Part shown: piece after piece, positions 26,030 through 34,454 of the stretch | Numbering within the stretch: position 1 is the first letter of the stretch | How the letters are laid out: the number at the start of each line of letters is the position of its first letter | Assembly (NCBI GenBank): GCA_005116955.1 | Contig: SWDI01000005.1 | Location: forward strand, 1 to 64,000 | From: Nitrospira sp. | GTDB lineage: Bacteria > Nitrospirota > Nitrospiria > Nitrospirales > Nitrospiraceae | Direction: 5' to 3' | Length of the DNA: 64,000 nucleotides | Translations under genes and position numbers: made by a program | Notes under the pieces: model-generated | What the model saw: only the letters and a program-made list of their open reading frames with translations | Databases searched by the model: none | Told to the model about the DNA's origin: nothing

Positions 26030-26887
26030 TCACACCATCGCTCGTAGCGCGTCACCCAGCGTCACTGTACCCCGCACAAGCTTGTCAGGGCGTTCATACC
26101 CGATTGCGCCTTTGGAGAACGCCGTGTACATTTCTTCAAACAATCTCGCCGCCTCATCCGAAAACCCGAACGACTTGAACGTCGGGACCACGGCACTGAG
26201 TGGGGCATGTTGGGCCGTCACCGTTTTCCCAAGAATCTGACTGAGTGCCGCTGCCGCTTGATCCGGGCTGTACTCCTCCGGACCCGCCATTTCCACGATC
26301 TGCTTCCCATAGCCACCAGTCATCAACTGCTCTGCACCAATCCTGCCGATGTCCTTGGTCGAAATCATGGGAATCTTCGCCGGTGGCGCAATGAATGTCG
26401 GAAGCACACCCTGAGCCTTCGCCGCCCCAATGACCGGCGCCCAGTTGTCCATGAAGTAGCAGGGACGGAGAATGGTCAGACGCTTAGCATGACAGCCAAG
26501 TGCATGCTCTCCATAACTCGCCGCCCGAATCGGGCCGGTTCCGCCGTGCAGATGTCCTCCCACCGACGACAGCAGCACAACATGATCGACTCCACTCTTC
26601 TGAACGGCTTCCGCCGCGCGATCCATTCTCTGTCGTTGATCCGCCAACCACGCCTCAGCCCCGTAATTCGGTGGTACCAACAAATAAAGTCCTTTCGCGC
26701 CTTCAAATGCCTTGGTTAATGCCGGCACATCATCGAGCGACGCCACGGCAACATCTGTCCCTTTCGCCTTCCAGCCAGCCCCCTTGTCGGCTGAACGGAC
26801 AATCACCCGCACCAGCTGTTTCTTACTCAGCAAGGTCTCCACCACTGCAGATCCTGTATTTCCAGTCGCACCAAGAACAACAAACAT
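26030..26887 (-). CDS. NmrA-like NAD(P)-binding protein
   Basis: 285 residues. Begins F-V-V-L-G-A-T-G-N-T-G-S-A-V-V (Rossmann motif G-x-T-G-x-x-G), then R-V-I-V-R-S-A-D-K and the NmrA signature A-K-G-L-Y-L-L-V-P-P. Atypical SDR, often an NAD(P)-dependent quinone oxidoreductase (QorB-like) or sensor. First gene of the eight-gene minus-strand operon, and the start of its shared divergent region with 27213. Overlaps the start region of the pirin gene. Confidence 0.88.
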   Translation of the reverse strand: MFVVLGATGNTGSAVVETLLSKKQLVRVIVRSADKGAGWKAKGTDVAVASLDDVPALTKAFEGAKGLYLLVPPNYGAEAWLADQRQRMDRAAEAVQKSGVDHVVLLSSVGGHLHGGTGPIRAASYGEHALGCHAKRLTILRPCYFMDNWAPVIGAAKAQGVLPTFIAPPAKIPMISTKDIGRIGAEQLMTGGYGKQIVEMAGPEEYSPDQAAAALSQILGKTVTAQHAPLSAVVPTFKSFGFSDEAARLFEEMYTAFSKGAIGYERPDKLVRGTVTLGDALRAMV

Positions 26888-27212
26888 GATGAGTCCTCCT
26901 ACTCCTTACGCGACGCCTGATCGGTTCATAATCACCTTGGAATGATGGCGTCACTACCCTTGATTGTAAAGCGCCGCTCTCCACACAGACCACAATGCCT
27001 ACCCACGCATTCCACCATGGCAACTTACATTCCAGACAAAGGGAATGAAGGTCCTCTCTCGATCTGCTTGAAACGAGAGGGGATTCGCTTGATCACACCA
27101 GGATCGGCCAAACGAGTTAAAGGGAAGGAGTGCCGAATCAATGGCACGCTGCCGAATGCTCGGCGCCTCGCTATTGAGCGTATGCTACCTTTAGCTGAGA
27201 TGGAGGGTACTG
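26888..27212. other. divergent intergenic region
   Basis: About 325 bases between divergent genes at 26887 (minus) and 27213 (plus). Contains a short hairpin with arms around 27058 and 27077. No convincing ORF; promoters in both directions are expected. Confidence 0.4.
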
Positions 27213-27704
27213 ATGACGGCTCTGCGCATTCGCATCGGTCTTCGATCCGTCATCCTCATCCTGTCTGGGATGATCAACCTTCATTCGGTCCTCGCATCAG
27301 ATGAACTCTCCCTCCCTTCCCGTGTCAGTTCAGTGAGAATGTCCGTCGCCTCGTATGAACGAATTCCCATCGGCATAATGTTGGCGCATCCAGATCGCTA
27401 TCAGATGAGGGATATCCGCATCACCGGAACCGTCTTGGCGATTCAGACGGAGATCATCCCGAATCGGACGATCTGTGGAAGCGCACACGAACGGACGACG
27501 CTCCTGATCGAAGATGACAGTGGGCAGATTGAGATTCTCGATCTGGGAGCGTGCGAAAAGAATGTCGGTGCACTGAAAGCGCCGATGCTGAAGACAGGGC
27601 AACGAATCGATCTGCTGGTGCACATCAGCATCCCAACCAGCGTCGGCTCTTCCGGTTCATCGGTGGAGACCACCATCCTCTATATCGACCAGCCGCGAGA
27701 GTAA
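27213..27704 (+). CDS. secreted hypothetical protein, OB-fold-like
   Basis: 163 residues. Signal peptide with cleavage near V-L-A-S / D-E (residue about 30). The mature part has R-I-T-G-T-V-L-A-I-Q-T-E, an R-T-T-L-L-I-E-D-D-S-G-Q-I-E-I segment and a C-E-K-N motif, reminiscent of OB-fold or nucleic-acid-binding-like barrels in secreted bacterial proteins. Two Cys (T-I-C and G-A-C) may form a disulfide. AGGAGGG upstream supports the ATG. Function unknown. Confidence 0.65.
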   Translation: MTALRIRIGLRSVILILSGMINLHSVLASDELSLPSRVSSVRMSVASYERIPIGIMLAHPDRYQMRDIRITGTVLAIQTEIIPNRTICGSAHERTTLLIEDDSGQIEILDLGACEKNVGALKAPMLKTGQRIDLLVHISIPTSVGSSGSSVETTILYIDQPRE

Positions 27705-28085
27705 GAGTCATTTCAAACCCTCCATTCACCCACAGTTCGATGAACTCACCACAGACTTCGACCGGCCCGCAGTGAGCCAGGTCCGAGTGACCACGATGTA
27801 CACCAAAGAGCGGCGAGACTAGACCAAGCCATCACGGTGATCGACGAACATGCAGCCCGGGATGGTCGCGCATGTCTCTTCCGCTATCGCATGGGGATCA
27901 GACTTGGCAAGGAGGCAAAGGAGACACTGAATCCGGTCAGGCCGTGTAAAGACTACAAACCTGCTGTGGTGTGTGAAGAGTCGCATGAGAACAGGAGTAG
28001 AGGAGTTCCCGTCAAGAGTTCACCTTTCTCAATCGTACTCGGCATGCACCGCCGTCTGCGCGTGAACACTCACCGATTGTTGCAC
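27705..28085. other. intergenic region between convergent genes
   Basis: About 380 bases between the secreted protein and the leftward lipoprotein. A plus-strand reading frame of 117 codons (27837-28190) overlaps the lipoprotein gene and has no ribosome site. No hairpin of note seen. Confidence 0.4.
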
Positions 28086-28520
28086 TTACTCCCAACCTCT
28101 CACTTCATAACCCTTCTCCTTCAGGCAGCTCGTGACCGCATCAGCATAGGGCGGGTCCGGCTCCAGCGGCTTGAACGTGCCTCCGAGTAATCCAACGACC
28201 AATCCGATCCCGCTACCGGCGGCAGCTCCAATCGTCACTCCGGGCAATCCTCCAACCACCCCCGCCGACGCGCCGACCGCGCCGCCAAGTGTCAGACCCA
28301 GCAACGCTCCAGTTAGGGCGTTCGCGCTTTGGTTCGTCCCAGGCCGCAGACCAGCCTGTTCAACGTGCCTCTGACAGGACTCAACCTCCTGTTGAGCCAT
28401 CTGCTTACCATACAAGTGGAGTTGTTTATTCGACCGTAAGATCGGCTGCGGGCCAACACAGGCTGTGAGAGTCAGGAGAAGAATGATTCCTATGAGGCGA
28501 TGCCAAGATCGATCGGCCAC
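28086..28520 (-). CDS. glycine-zipper lipoprotein, paralogue 1
   Basis: 144 residues. Signal peptide ending L-T-A-C (lipobox) at about residue 20, then R-S-N-K-Q-L-H-L-Y-G-K and paired Cys. A Gly/Ala-rich segment (G-L-T-L-G-G-A-V-G-A-S-A-G-V-V-G-G) is a glycine zipper that could form helical bundles in a membrane, and the end is C-L-K-E-K-G-Y-E-V-R-G-W. The ends are shared with 28733-29167, so these are tandem paralogues. Function unknown. Confidence 0.75.
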   Translation of the reverse strand: MADRSWHRLIGIILLLTLTACVGPQPILRSNKQLHLYGKQMAQQEVESCQRHVEQAGLRPGTNQSANALTGALLGLTLGGAVGASAGVVGGLPGVTIGAAAGSGIGLVVGLLGGTFKPLEPDPPYADAVTSCLKEKGYEVRGWE

Positions 28521-28732
28521 AGAAATTCCCTGGAGTGCTTTTGAGTCGTTCCTTCAATTCTCACCCTTTGGACGAAATGTCGAGGTTTTTCCCAATTGCG
28601 CACATTCTCCCTTATCCACCTCACTACTCTGATTGGGCATCGAGGTCGTTTCCATTGCACGCATCCAACGAGGACCTTCTGAGGTCGCGCGTTGGGCGAG
28701 CACCGAAACAACCTCGATACCCAATCCCTCCC

Positions 28733-29167
28733 CTACTGCCACCCCGTCACTTCATACCCTCTCTCTTGCAGGCACCGATTGACGTAATTCGTGTAGGCCT
28801 GGCTCGGCTGACTGGAAGGACCGACCACAGCAGAAAATAGTCCGGTCAGGAGACCCCAGACCGCTCCGCTCGCTGCGCCGACCATCGATCCCATGCCGGC
28901 CGACGCCCCATAAATCAATGAACCCAATGCTCCACTCGCCGCACCGGCACCAGCACCAACGACCGTACCGGTAGCGACACGTCCTGCCTTGCCGCTGCCT
29001 TCGTTCGCACCAGCAGATTCCGCCAGCTCTTTACAGGCTTCAATATCTTGCTCTGCCCCTTCCTTCCCGACAGATTCCAAATGCGCGTTGGAATACAGAA
29101 TTGGTCGTGCACTCGAACAAGCCGTGACCATCAGCAACACAAACACGACACTGAGCTTCTTCATCAT
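28733..29167 (-). CDS. glycine-zipper lipoprotein, paralogue 2
   Basis: Start taken at the first of two adjacent Met codons (144 residues from 29167), as AAGGAG lies 10 bases upstream; the frame also opens at 29218, inside the DUF167 gene's end. Signal peptide ends V-T-A-C. It shares R-P-I-L-x-S-N, L-x-x-x-G-K, C-L-x-E-x-G-Y-E-V-x-G-W with paralogue 1 and has a zipper segment. Directly follows the DUF167 gene, 17 bases away. Confidence 0.75.
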   Translation of the reverse strand: MMKKLSVVFVLLMVTACSSARPILYSNAHLESVGKEGAEQDIEACKELAESAGANEGSGKAGRVATGTVVGAGAGAASGALGSLIYGASAGMGSMVGAASGAVWGLLTGLFSAVVGPSSQPSQAYTNYVNRCLQERGYEVTGWQ

Positions 29168-29184
29168 CTCCACACCGCTCCTTT

Positions 29185-29490
29185 CTAGCCCGATGGCATC
29201 AGTCGGGCTAACAGCCATTCCGCCGTGACTCCCTTTACAGCCAGTCGCTTACGTCGCCCCGTCGCTCCGGCATGAAGCTGCACATTCGCGCGCGGAACAG
29301 CACACCGCTCGGCGATGAAGCGAATGAGTTCGTCGTTGGCGGCACCCTCAATCGGACGCGCTGCCAAGCGGATCTTTACCGCATCGCCATGAATGCCGAC
29401 GCACTCAGTACGTGAAGACCCTGGTTGGACTTGAACGGTCAAGAGCGCCCCGCGCTCACTGTCCCGTGCGATGACAGGAAGAGACGCCAC
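29185..29490 (-). CDS. DUF167 family protein (YggU)
   Basis: 101 residues. The pattern V-Q-V-Q-P-G-S-S-R-T-E, L-A-A-R-P-I-E-G-A-A-N-D-E-L-I-R-F-I-A, and G-A-T-G-R-R-K-R-L matches the DUF167 family. Small, universal, function unknown. Located 14 bases after the CbbQ/NorQ ATPase gene, so co-transcribed with it. Confidence 0.9.
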   Translation of the reverse strand: MASLPVIARDSERGALLTVQVQPGSSRTECVGIHGDAVKIRLAARPIEGAANDELIRFIAERCAVPRANVQLHAGATGRRKRLAVKGVTAEWLLARLMPSG

Positions 29491-29504
29491 AGGAATTGAG
29501 GAAC

Positions 29505-30320
29505 TCAGAAGATCGCTTTGACGAAGTCGAGTATGGCCCGTTGCATGTCTGAATCGTCAGTGATTGGGCGGGCAACGGCGACATCACAGGCCCGCTCGGG
29601 TGGCACGCCTTGCTTGATCAATGTGCCGGCATACACCAAAAGCCTGGTGCTGACCCCCTCCTCAAGCCCGTGGCTTCTGAGGTTGCGGACTTTTTGGCCG
29701 AGCTTGACGAGTTTCGTCGCGATGACTGAATCCACCCCCGCCTCACGCTGCAGGACGAGGGTTTCGATATCGGGAGCAGGGTAATCAAACTCGATCGCGA
29801 TGAATCGCTGCTTCGTGCTTTGCTTCAGATCTTTGAGGACACTTTGATAGCCAGGGTTGTAGGAAATCACCAGCATGAACTCGTCGGCGGCCTCCAGGAT
29901 CTGGCCTTTTTTCTCGATTGGGAGCACTCGCCGGTCATCGCTGAGCGGATGGATGATCACGGTGGTGTCCTTTCTGGCTTCCACCACCTCGTCGAGATAC
30001 ACAATGGCCCCATGCTTCACCCCGAGGGTCAAGGGTCCATCCATCCATACGGTATCTTGCCCCTTCAGAAGGTAACGGCCCACTAAGTCGGAGGCCGTAA
30101 GATCTTCGTGACAGGCGACCGTGATCAACGGCCGGCCGAGCTTATACGCCATGTATTGAACGAACCGGGTTTTCCCACAGCCGGTCGGCCCCTTCAGCAT
30201 CACCGGAAGTTTTTTCTCGGCAGCAATGGTGAACAGACCGATCTCCCCACAGACCTCCGCGTAAAACGGCTCCTGTTGGATTCGATACTGCGCGACATCG
30301 ACTTCCCGTGCCTGATGCAT
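29505..30320 (-). CDS. MoxR-type AAA+ ATPase, CbbQ/NorQ/NirQ family
   Basis: 271 residues from ATG 30320 (a TTG one codon before is equally placed for the AGGAGG site; the listed frame starts 10 codons earlier). Walker [11 protein letters not shown] at about residue 43, Walker B V-Y-L-D-E-V-V-E, sensor-type S-Y-N-P-G-Y-Q-S, and the CbbQ-specific [10 protein letters not shown]. CbbQ/NorQ ATPases activate Rubisco or nitric oxide reductase together with a CbbO/NorD VWA partner. No such partner is in the window. Confidence 0.9.
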   Translation of the reverse strand: MHQAREVDVAQYRIQQEPFYAEVCGEIGLFTIAAEKKLPVMLKGPTGCGKTRFVQYMAYKLGRPLITVACHEDLTASDLVGRYLLKGQDTVWMDGPLTLGVKHGAIVYLDEVVEARKDTTVIIHPLSDDRRVLPIEKKGQILEAADEFMLVISYNPGYQSVLKDLKQSTKQRFIAIEFDYPAPDIETLVLQREAGVDSVIATKLVKLGQKVRNLRSHGLEEGVSTRLLVYAGTLIKQGVPPERACDVAVARPITDDSDMQRAILDFVKAIF

Positions 30321-30443
30321 CAACGCTTCGTTCCTCCTCAATGTAGACAATCGATCCGACTGATTTCAGCCGATTATAAAGTGATGCCACAATAAACGGA
30401 ATAAACGACGAAGATCAAGCGATGGGGCCTCAGCGCAGCTTCC

Positions 30444-32756
30444 CTACGCCACCTTCTTCCCATCAAGCACTTCACGAACTTTTTGGGTCAATACATGAGG
30501 TGTGAACGGTTTCTGGAGAAAGGCCGTGTCCCGTTTGACCCCACCCTGTTCGAAGACCGGATGATCGGGGTAACCGGACATGTACAAGACCTTGATCTCG
30601 GGTCGCACAATCGTCAGTTTTTCTGCAACCTCCGGCCCGCTCATTTGCGGCATCGCGACATCCGTCAGCAACAAATGGATCGAGCCCGGATGCTTCGCGC
30701 CGGTCAGGAGCGCTTCGATGCCGTGACGCGCGACCAACACCTCGTAGCCGCTCAGATGAAGCGCTTCCTGTACAAGCCCGCGCACCGACGGGTCGTCCTC
30801 GACCACGAGGATTGTTTCTCGCCCGATCGCTCTGCCAACCGTTTCACTGGCGATCGGCGCGCCTTGTGCGGTCTCCTTCACTTTCGGGAAAAAGATCTTG
30901 CATGTGGTGCCCTGTCCCAGCTTGCTCTCAATCCCGATCGTGCCACCGCTTTGCTTCACGATTCCGTACACGGTCGACAGCCCAAGGCCCGTGCCCTTTC
31001 CCTTTTCCTTTGTCGTAAAAAACGGCTCGAATAAATGTGATTGCGTTTCTTCGCTCATCCCCTGGCCGGTGTCCCTGATCGACAAGAGTACGTAGGTTCC
31101 CTCATCGAGCATCATGGTTTCACGCCGAGGGCCTTTCCCGATCGTGACGTTTCGAGTCTGGATGGTCAGCTGACCACCCATCGGCATGGCGTCTCGAGCA
31201 TTCACGGCCAGATTCATGATCACTTGCTCAATCTGCCCTGGATCGACCTTGATCGATCCCACCTGTGGATCGAGGTCCGCACAGAGCTCAACAATATCCT
31301 CGCCTAGCAGCCGCCGCAGCATCCCGTCCATGTTCATGACAAGCGCGTTCAAATCCACGATTTTGGTCGCCACAAATTGCCGACGGCTGAAGGCCAGGAG
31401 TTGACTGGTCAGGCCGGCGGCACGATCGGCGGCCTTTTTGACTTCTTCCATTTCACGTCGCGTGGGATCCGCCGGAGCCAAACGACTCAGGATCAACTCA
31501 CTGTATCCACGAATCACCGTCAGAAGATTGTTGAAATCATGGGCGACACCGCCAGCCAGCCGCCCCACAGCCTCCATCTTCTGCGATTGACGCAGCTGCG
31601 CTTCTGTCAGGCGCAACGCCTCTTGCGCGCTCGTGCGTTCACCGAATTGTCCGATTTTCAGACCGACATCGGTGATCATACTGAGCAACTCGCTATCCGG
31701 CTCATGGACCTGATGGCTGAAGAACTCAATGACGCCCTCGACCTCACCTCCGATACGAATCGGAAATCCGAACGCTCCATGAAGCCCGGTTGCGGACGCC
31801 AATTCCGCACGAACAAAGGCGGGGTCGAGCGTCACGTCGGTAATCCACACCGGTTGCCCGCTTTCCCAAATTCGACCCGGCAATCCCACACCTGGCTTGA
31901 ATGTCTGGGTCTGCATCTGTGCGATGAACTCATCCGAGACACGCGATGGGACTCGCCAGTAATCGAGGCACCGCAACGTGCCCGATTGTTTATCCAGTCG
32001 CCAAAACACCCCGAGATCCCATTCGAGACTTTCGCCGACCGCTTGAATAATTTTCGGCACCGCTTCTTCGAGTCGTACGGCCTCCGACAGGACACGCGTC
32101 ACCGCATATTGAGAGGCCAGCCGTCGTTCGGCCCGGCGACGATCCGTAATGTCGCGCACAAACGCGCTGAAGATATACGCTTCACCGATACGGGCTGGCG
32201 AGACGGCGAGCTCGACCGGAAACTCATGGCCTTCCTTATGTCGCGAAGCAATCTCGATCCGACGATTCAGTACCGGGCCGACTCCCGTCTTGAGATACTC
32301 TCGAATCCCATGCGCGTGGGCTTCCCGATCACGTTCGGGGATGATCGTGTCTGACAGCAATTTTCCCATCGTCTCGTCGCGGGTCCATCCAAAGATCGCT
32401 GTCGCTTGGGCATTCCATTCAGTCACAATTCCGGCGGCATCCATCGTGATGACTGCATCGAGCGCCGTATCGACGATCGCTCGATTGCGTTCCTGACTCT
32501 GTAACAACGCCGCCTCGGCGGCCCGCGCCCAGGCACTTTCCTGCTGCGCCTGCCGATACTCCGCTCGCAATCGGATCGTCGACCACAACAGCAATCCCAG
32601 CAGCGGGAGCCAAACGGCCGCCACGATACTCCGTTCAACATGGCCAAGCAGGAAGGTCCCCACGCCGAGGATAAACAACGTGATCAAGACCATCACAAAC
32701 GTCAACCACTCATATCGGCGTGTCGTTGAGGCGGTTCGCTCTTCTGGTTGGGTCAT
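30444..32756 (-). CDS. hybrid sensor histidine kinase (TM-PAS-GAF-HisKA-HATPase-REC)
   Basis: 770 residues from ATG 32756, which overlaps the upstream stop (ATGA). Two hydrophobic helices (about 15-60), PAS (E-W-N-A-Q-A-T-A-I-F-G-W, about 85-200), GAF (about 215-370), H box V-A-H-D-F-N-N-L (His near 405), N box N-L-A-V-N-A-R-D, G box G-T-G-L-G-L-S-T-V-Y-G, then a receiver with L-L-T-D-V-A-M-P (phosphoacceptor Asp near 697). A VanS/NtrB-like phosphorelay; the output regulator is not adjacent. Translationally coupled to the YkgJ-DUF2156 gene. Confidence 0.93.
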   Translation of the reverse strand: MTQPEERTASTTRRYEWLTFVMVLITLFILGVGTFLLGHVERSIVAAVWLPLLGLLLWSTIRLRAEYRQAQQESAWARAAEAALLQSQERNRAIVDTALDAVITMDAAGIVTEWNAQATAIFGWTRDETMGKLLSDTIIPERDREAHAHGIREYLKTGVGPVLNRRIEIASRHKEGHEFPVELAVSPARIGEAYIFSAFVRDITDRRRAERRLASQYAVTRVLSEAVRLEEAVPKIIQAVGESLEWDLGVFWRLDKQSGTLRCLDYWRVPSRVSDEFIAQMQTQTFKPGVGLPGRIWESGQPVWITDVTLDPAFVRAELASATGLHGAFGFPIRIGGEVEGVIEFFSHQVHEPDSELLSMITDVGLKIGQFGERTSAQEALRLTEAQLRQSQKMEAVGRLAGGVAHDFNNLLTVIRGYSELILSRLAPADPTRREMEEVKKAADRAAGLTSQLLAFSRRQFVATKIVDLNALVMNMDGMLRRLLGEDIVELCADLDPQVGSIKVDPGQIEQVIMNLAVNARDAMPMGGQLTIQTRNVTIGKGPRRETMMLDEGTYVLLSIRDTGQGMSEETQSHLFEPFFTTKEKGKGTGLGLSTVYGIVKQSGGTIGIESKLGQGTTCKIFFPKVKETAQGAPIASETVGRAIGRETILVVEDDPSVRGLVQEALHLSGYEVLVARHGIEALLTGAKHPGSIHLLLTDVAMPQMSGPEVAEKLTIVRPEIKVLYMSGYPDHPVFEQGGVKRDTAFLQKPFTPHVLTQKVREVLDGKKVA

Positions 32757-34210
32757 GCGGTCACCCGTGTGATCACCCACGTGTCCAGAATCGCGGACGG
32801 ACGGTAGGCCAACTTGGCCGCACGTAGGCCCGGAAGACCAGCATCATCCATGGCATTGATAGAGACCGCCCCTTGCGCCATGGCGGTTCGACAGGTTTCG
32901 CGGAAGACCCATTGAGCCAGACCAGGGATGGAACGGTCCGCAACCTCCAATAAAATGCACCAGGTTTGAGGAGTCAACCAGTAGCCGAATGTGTAGGCAG
33001 CGATATCCTCTCTGATTCTCACGACCATACCCGACAAGCCGATCCGTTCATGCTCTTGCAAGACGAGCCTATGGGCCATTTCCGCATCCTCCAGAAGCAG
33101 CGTTCCCATCTGATCGAGATGGCCATTCCGCTTTTGATCCGCCCATCGCCCATAGAGACGCACGCAGTCGGCCTGATCGTCAGCACGATACGGTTCGACT
33201 GTGATCGTCTGTTCTCGGGTCACACGATTGCAGAGCGCCCGTTGGGATTTATAGTGGTCTCCTGCCAAGGCCGCCAGCGCGCTGACAGGGTAGAGATAAT
33301 CGCCATCTTTCTGACAGAATTGAATCCCGCCGCACTCCAGTCGTTGCCTTTGTGACTCCATGACGTTTTCGATTCGACTCACCGGCGACGGGCCATTCCA
33401 TGACTGCATCATCACGAACGCCTGCTCCACGGCTTGATCCAGGGGGCCAGCCCCAAGCGGTGGCAGTGGCATGAACCATCCGTCCGGAGACTTGGCAAAC
33501 AGAAACAGTGTGTGATCGAACTCCATCCACCAGTAAGGAAGCAGCGATGTCCAGATATAATGGTAGGGAAAGGCAAACGCGGCCGGCATATCATGGCCAA
33601 TCACGTGAGCACGCTCGAGCGCCTTCGCAAACTGTGGTGCGTCCGACGGCATCAGTGGACAGAGCTGGGGATCAACTCGCGCAGGAACAAGGCGAGCCGT
33701 GAGGTGCGGAAGCGCCTGAAGTACGATCACATCGTCCTGAAAGCGCCCAACCAAGTGCGGATGGGCAGCAATCTTGTCCAGTCCTCCCTCAGTCGTCAGC
33801 CAACCGAGGACCGACTCCGCATATTCGTGAATCACACGGGGAACCGCGTCACACATAAAGGGGCATTTGGAATCCCACCCGAGCAAGATTTCTCGACCCA
33901 ACGCATCCCACATCAACGCCAGCGGATACAACTGACAGTCCAATGGACGAACGTCGTAGATCCCACAAAGGCCCGACTGCGAATCAAAGGCAGGACACAG
34001 ATACCCTTCGTCCATCGGATTCTTGACAAGCTCGACCTGTGAACCGGACTTATTGGGAAAGAACGAATCAGGCACTCCACGTGCCACAGCATCGGTGATT
34101 TCTTGATGGGTAAAGTATGGGCGAAGAAAACTGTCGACTTCCGGGAAGCGGCAGCACACATCACAACGACCACACGCCGAGTCCGGAACCAGCTGAGGCA
34201 GAACCCTCAT
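32753..34210 (-). CDS. YkgJ-type metal-chelating domain fused to DUF2156/GNAT-like domain
   Basis: I place the start near ATG 34210 (485 residues); the reading frame runs open to 34669, but that part lacks sense and overlaps the divergent ATP-grasp gene. N-terminal region: C-G-R-C-D-V-C-C, then Y-L-C-P-A-F, C-G-I-Y-D-V-R-P-L-D-C, the YkgJ pattern. C-terminal region (about 220-485): Y-H-Y-I-W-T-S-L, W-W-M-E-F-D and R-L-V-L-Q-E-H-E-R-I-G-L-S-G, typical of the DUF2156/phosphatidylglycerol lysyltransferase C-terminal GNAT-like fold. Divergent from ATP-grasp and KamA genes, so aminoacyl transfer is an attractive but unproven idea. Confidence 0.7.
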   Translation of the reverse strand: MRVLPQLVPDSACGRCDVCCRFPEVDSFLRPYFTHQEITDAVARGVPDSFFPNKSGSQVELVKNPMDEGYLCPAFDSQSGLCGIYDVRPLDCQLYPLALMWDALGREILLGWDSKCPFMCDAVPRVIHEYAESVLGWLTTEGGLDKIAAHPHLVGRFQDDVIVLQALPHLTARLVPARVDPQLCPLMPSDAPQFAKALERAHVIGHDMPAAFAFPYHYIWTSLLPYWWMEFDHTLFLFAKSPDGWFMPLPPLGAGPLDQAVEQAFVMMQSWNGPSPVSRIENVMESQRQRLECGGIQFCQKDGDYLYPVSALAALAGDHYKSQRALCNRVTREQTITVEPYRADDQADCVRLYGRWADQKRNGHLDQMGTLLLEDAEMAHRLVLQEHERIGLSGMVVRIREDIAAYTFGYWLTPQTWCILLEVADRSIPGLAQWVFRETCRTAMAQGAVSINAMDDAGLPGLRAAKLAYRPSAILDTWVITRVTA

Positions 34211-34454
34211 CGTCTGTTTGGAATCTACTGTCCTGAGATCCATCGAGCCCCAATCATACGATGCATGCCGAACGGTGGCAAGGAAGGTTTGCTTCCGATC
34301 ATCTCGCACCCTGTCCGCATTGCACCAGCCTCTACGCCTCGGAGAGGTTGCTGCCCTCTTGTCGGTCGCTGATGTGCATGCTAGCATTGCACTCTTTACA
34401 CCATTCTGATGCCGCACGTTCCCCCATTGCCGAACGTGCGAGAAGGGTTTCGCA

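Noticed and set aside
26942-27304. 120-codon plus-strand frame before the secreted protein
   Set aside because: No ribosome site; overlaps the signal-peptide gene that has a good one.
27837-28190. 117-codon plus-strand frame overlapping the lipoprotein gene
   Set aside because: No ribosome site or family features, and it lies antisense to a lipoprotein with clear signal peptide and paralogue.
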